A stretch of DNA of 64,000 nucleotides from assembly GCA_951394045.1 (NCBI GenBank), contig OX595993.1, positions 620,001 to 684,000 of the forward strand. Direction: 5' to 3'. The notes below the pieces were generated by a model, which saw only the letters and a list, made by a program, of their open reading frames with translations, was not told the origin of the DNA and ran no database searches. Shown here piece after piece: positions 62,832-64,000 of the stretch (its first letter is position 1; every line of letters begins with the position of its first letter). Origin of the DNA: Nitzschia sp. DOCU1 (lineage: Eukaryota > Bacillariophyta > Bacillariophyceae > Bacillariales > Bacillariaceae). The translations under genes were made by a program, and so were the position numbers.

Positions 62832-63402
62832 GTTTGTCGATCGTGATACCGTCTTCGAATAATACAAATAATGAGATCTTTTCAATGGCGGCGCAATCGA
62901 CTTTTGAAACGTGCCACCTCATGATTGCGTGCAATAGATAATGAGACTCCGTCGTTGTGTTGGTATAACCGAGGCCACACGTCTGGGTTTCGATGGTAAT
63001 ACCAATATCGACGGTGTTCATCAGCTAAGGATCCGATTGAAAAGTCTTCCGGATTCTACATTCGATGGCTGCAAAAAAATGGCGGGAAACGTGCCTCGGT
63101 CGTTCAGTCCCGTTCCTGTCCGGACTCATTCGGTCGAAGAAGTCGTCGACTTACGAAGCAATGTATGTGGGCCCGTTCTATGGATGAGTATTGTACTTGC
63201 TGGCTCTCATAACACCGAAGAGTCTCGCAATCAAAACCCACAAAGCTAGTAGACTACGCTGTGGCGGCAACACTATCGTCTATTAATCACATGGGGCAGA
63301 AGCAACAATATATTACGCATATACCATCAAGAGCCCCCTCTAGCTAGAAATCCCGTATCGGCATGAAGGTCTTCGTCGCGTCGTCTGTGACGCTTGTACC
63401 TT
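62832..63402. other. intergenic, no gene seen
   Basis: 571 bp between the start of the AAA gene and the end of the next reverse-strand gene. A short forward frame (62,941-63,249) has no recognisable motif. Confidence 0.5.
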
Positions 63403-63999
63403 CTAATAGATCTTAGCGCCGACTTCTGCGCCTTTGCCGCCTTGTTGAAGGGCTTGCTCCGGATCTTCATCGCGTTGGTCTTTGATTTCTATCACTTCGG
63501 CTTCAATGACTTCTGGGCCCTGTGGGTTCTTCAACCCCTCATGGTGGAACTGCTGTGGCGGCGACACAGCCTTCACTCCTGCCGGATAGACTTCGCGGGC
63601 TCTACTGCGGCGGCCGTAGGCGCACGCACCAATACACAGGACCAGACCTACCAAAATGGCGATCCCAATTCCTATCCAAGCCGCAGTCGATATGCCCGTG
63701 CAAGATGCCTTTACGACCTTGGTGCTGGCCAAGCAATCCAAAGTAGTCAAATTGACAGTGTCGGTGGTGATGCGGCAATTGTTATCCACGCCGGAACTGT
63801 CAATGGCATTACAGCCTGTCTCGCCATTGACTCGAACTTTTCCAGAAACACCCGACATTTTGATTTCTTTGTAGGCACCTTCGATCATCAAGACTTGGTC
63901 CACTCCCGAAAGCTTGGAAGCGGCAACAAATTCGGATTTGATATATACATCCTGGTCAACACCCGTCAGAGAAACAGAAGATCCTTTGCCTGCCACAAT
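63403..63999 (-). CDS. single-pass membrane protein with Val/Gly-rich repeats, 5' part missing
   Basis: The 3' end of a gene that begins beyond the window; the frame is open to the last base, with no ATG. The visible N-terminal ~95 residues contain short beta-type repeats with V.L.GVDQDVYI, KLSGVDQVLMIEG, KMSGVSGKVRVNG and DSSGVDNNCRI, like DUF3060-type right-handed beta repeats. A Cys pair follows (LDCLASTKVVKASCTG). One membrane segment at about 107-129 (AAWIGIGIAILVGLVLCIGACAYG) is followed by a basic stop-transfer RRSRAR and an acidic cytoplasmic tail. Topology suggests an extracellular or luminal repeat domain. Function unknown. Confidence 0.65.
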   Translation of the reverse strand: MVAGKGSSVSLTGVDQDVYIKSEFVAASKLSGVDQVLMIEGAYKEIKMSGVSGKVRVNGETGCNAIDSSGVDNNCRITTDTVNLTTLDCLASTKVVKASCTGISTAAWIGIGIAILVGLVLCIGACAYGRRSRAREVYPAGVKAVSPPQQFHHEGLKNPQGPEVIEAEVIEIKDQRDEDPEQALQQGGKGAEVGAKIY

Positions 64000-64000
64000 G

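Overview
This window looks like nuclear DNA of a diatom or a close photosynthetic stramenopile. Genes are intron-poor, with short GT-AG introns of about 50-215 bp, mostly with GTAAG/GTGAG donors. They lie on both strands at high density. Several products have architectures I associate with diatoms: a GPCR with a long third loop, a membrane kinase with a DFN motif, a C-terminally extended PhyH protein, SET proteins with signal peptides, and a BCS1-like AAA protein. I cannot name the species from sequence alone. I see no rRNA, tRNA or CRISPR feature I can support.

Layout. 1-5 kb: the 3' end of an alpha/beta-hydrolase gene, a 230-bp tandem duplication, a four-domain globin gene and a small spliced Cys-rich protein. 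5-12 kb: a LARGE-like GT49 glycosyltransferase, a leucine-rich-repeat gene with a decayed tail, and a membrane-anchored GH16 glucanase. 12-26 kb: a double-SET protein, a divergent H2B/H2A pair, a tandem CRAL-TRIO protein and a five-part chitin synthase locus (four exons). 26-30 kb: a non-LTR retrotransposon with an RLE-type endonuclease. 30-36 kb: two inverted paralogues of a type II glycosyltransferase flanking a GPCR. 36-42 kb: a membrane kinase, a prolyl 4-hydroxylase with a VHL-like N-terminal region, and a sulfatase. 42-49 kb: a p24 cargo receptor, then a piggyBac element with perfect TTAA-ended inverted repeats and an antisense passenger ORF. 49-64 kb: a PhyH gene with an in-frame TGA, the third glycosyltransferase paralogue, a very large SET/aminopropyltransferase-like/Tudor-like fusion, a second GT49-like protein whose DxD has become NxD, a BCS1-like AAA ATPase and a truncated single-pass membrane protein.

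The clearest functional theme is the secretory pathway and extracellular polysaccharide. Six glycosyltransferases (including chitin synthase), a GH16, a sulfatase, a prolyl 4-hydroxylase and a p24 protein all carry signal or anchor segments. The most unusual single gene is the fusion at 53,673-57,911. Exon joins were worked out by eye from splice motifs and reading-frame closure, so they are predictions.
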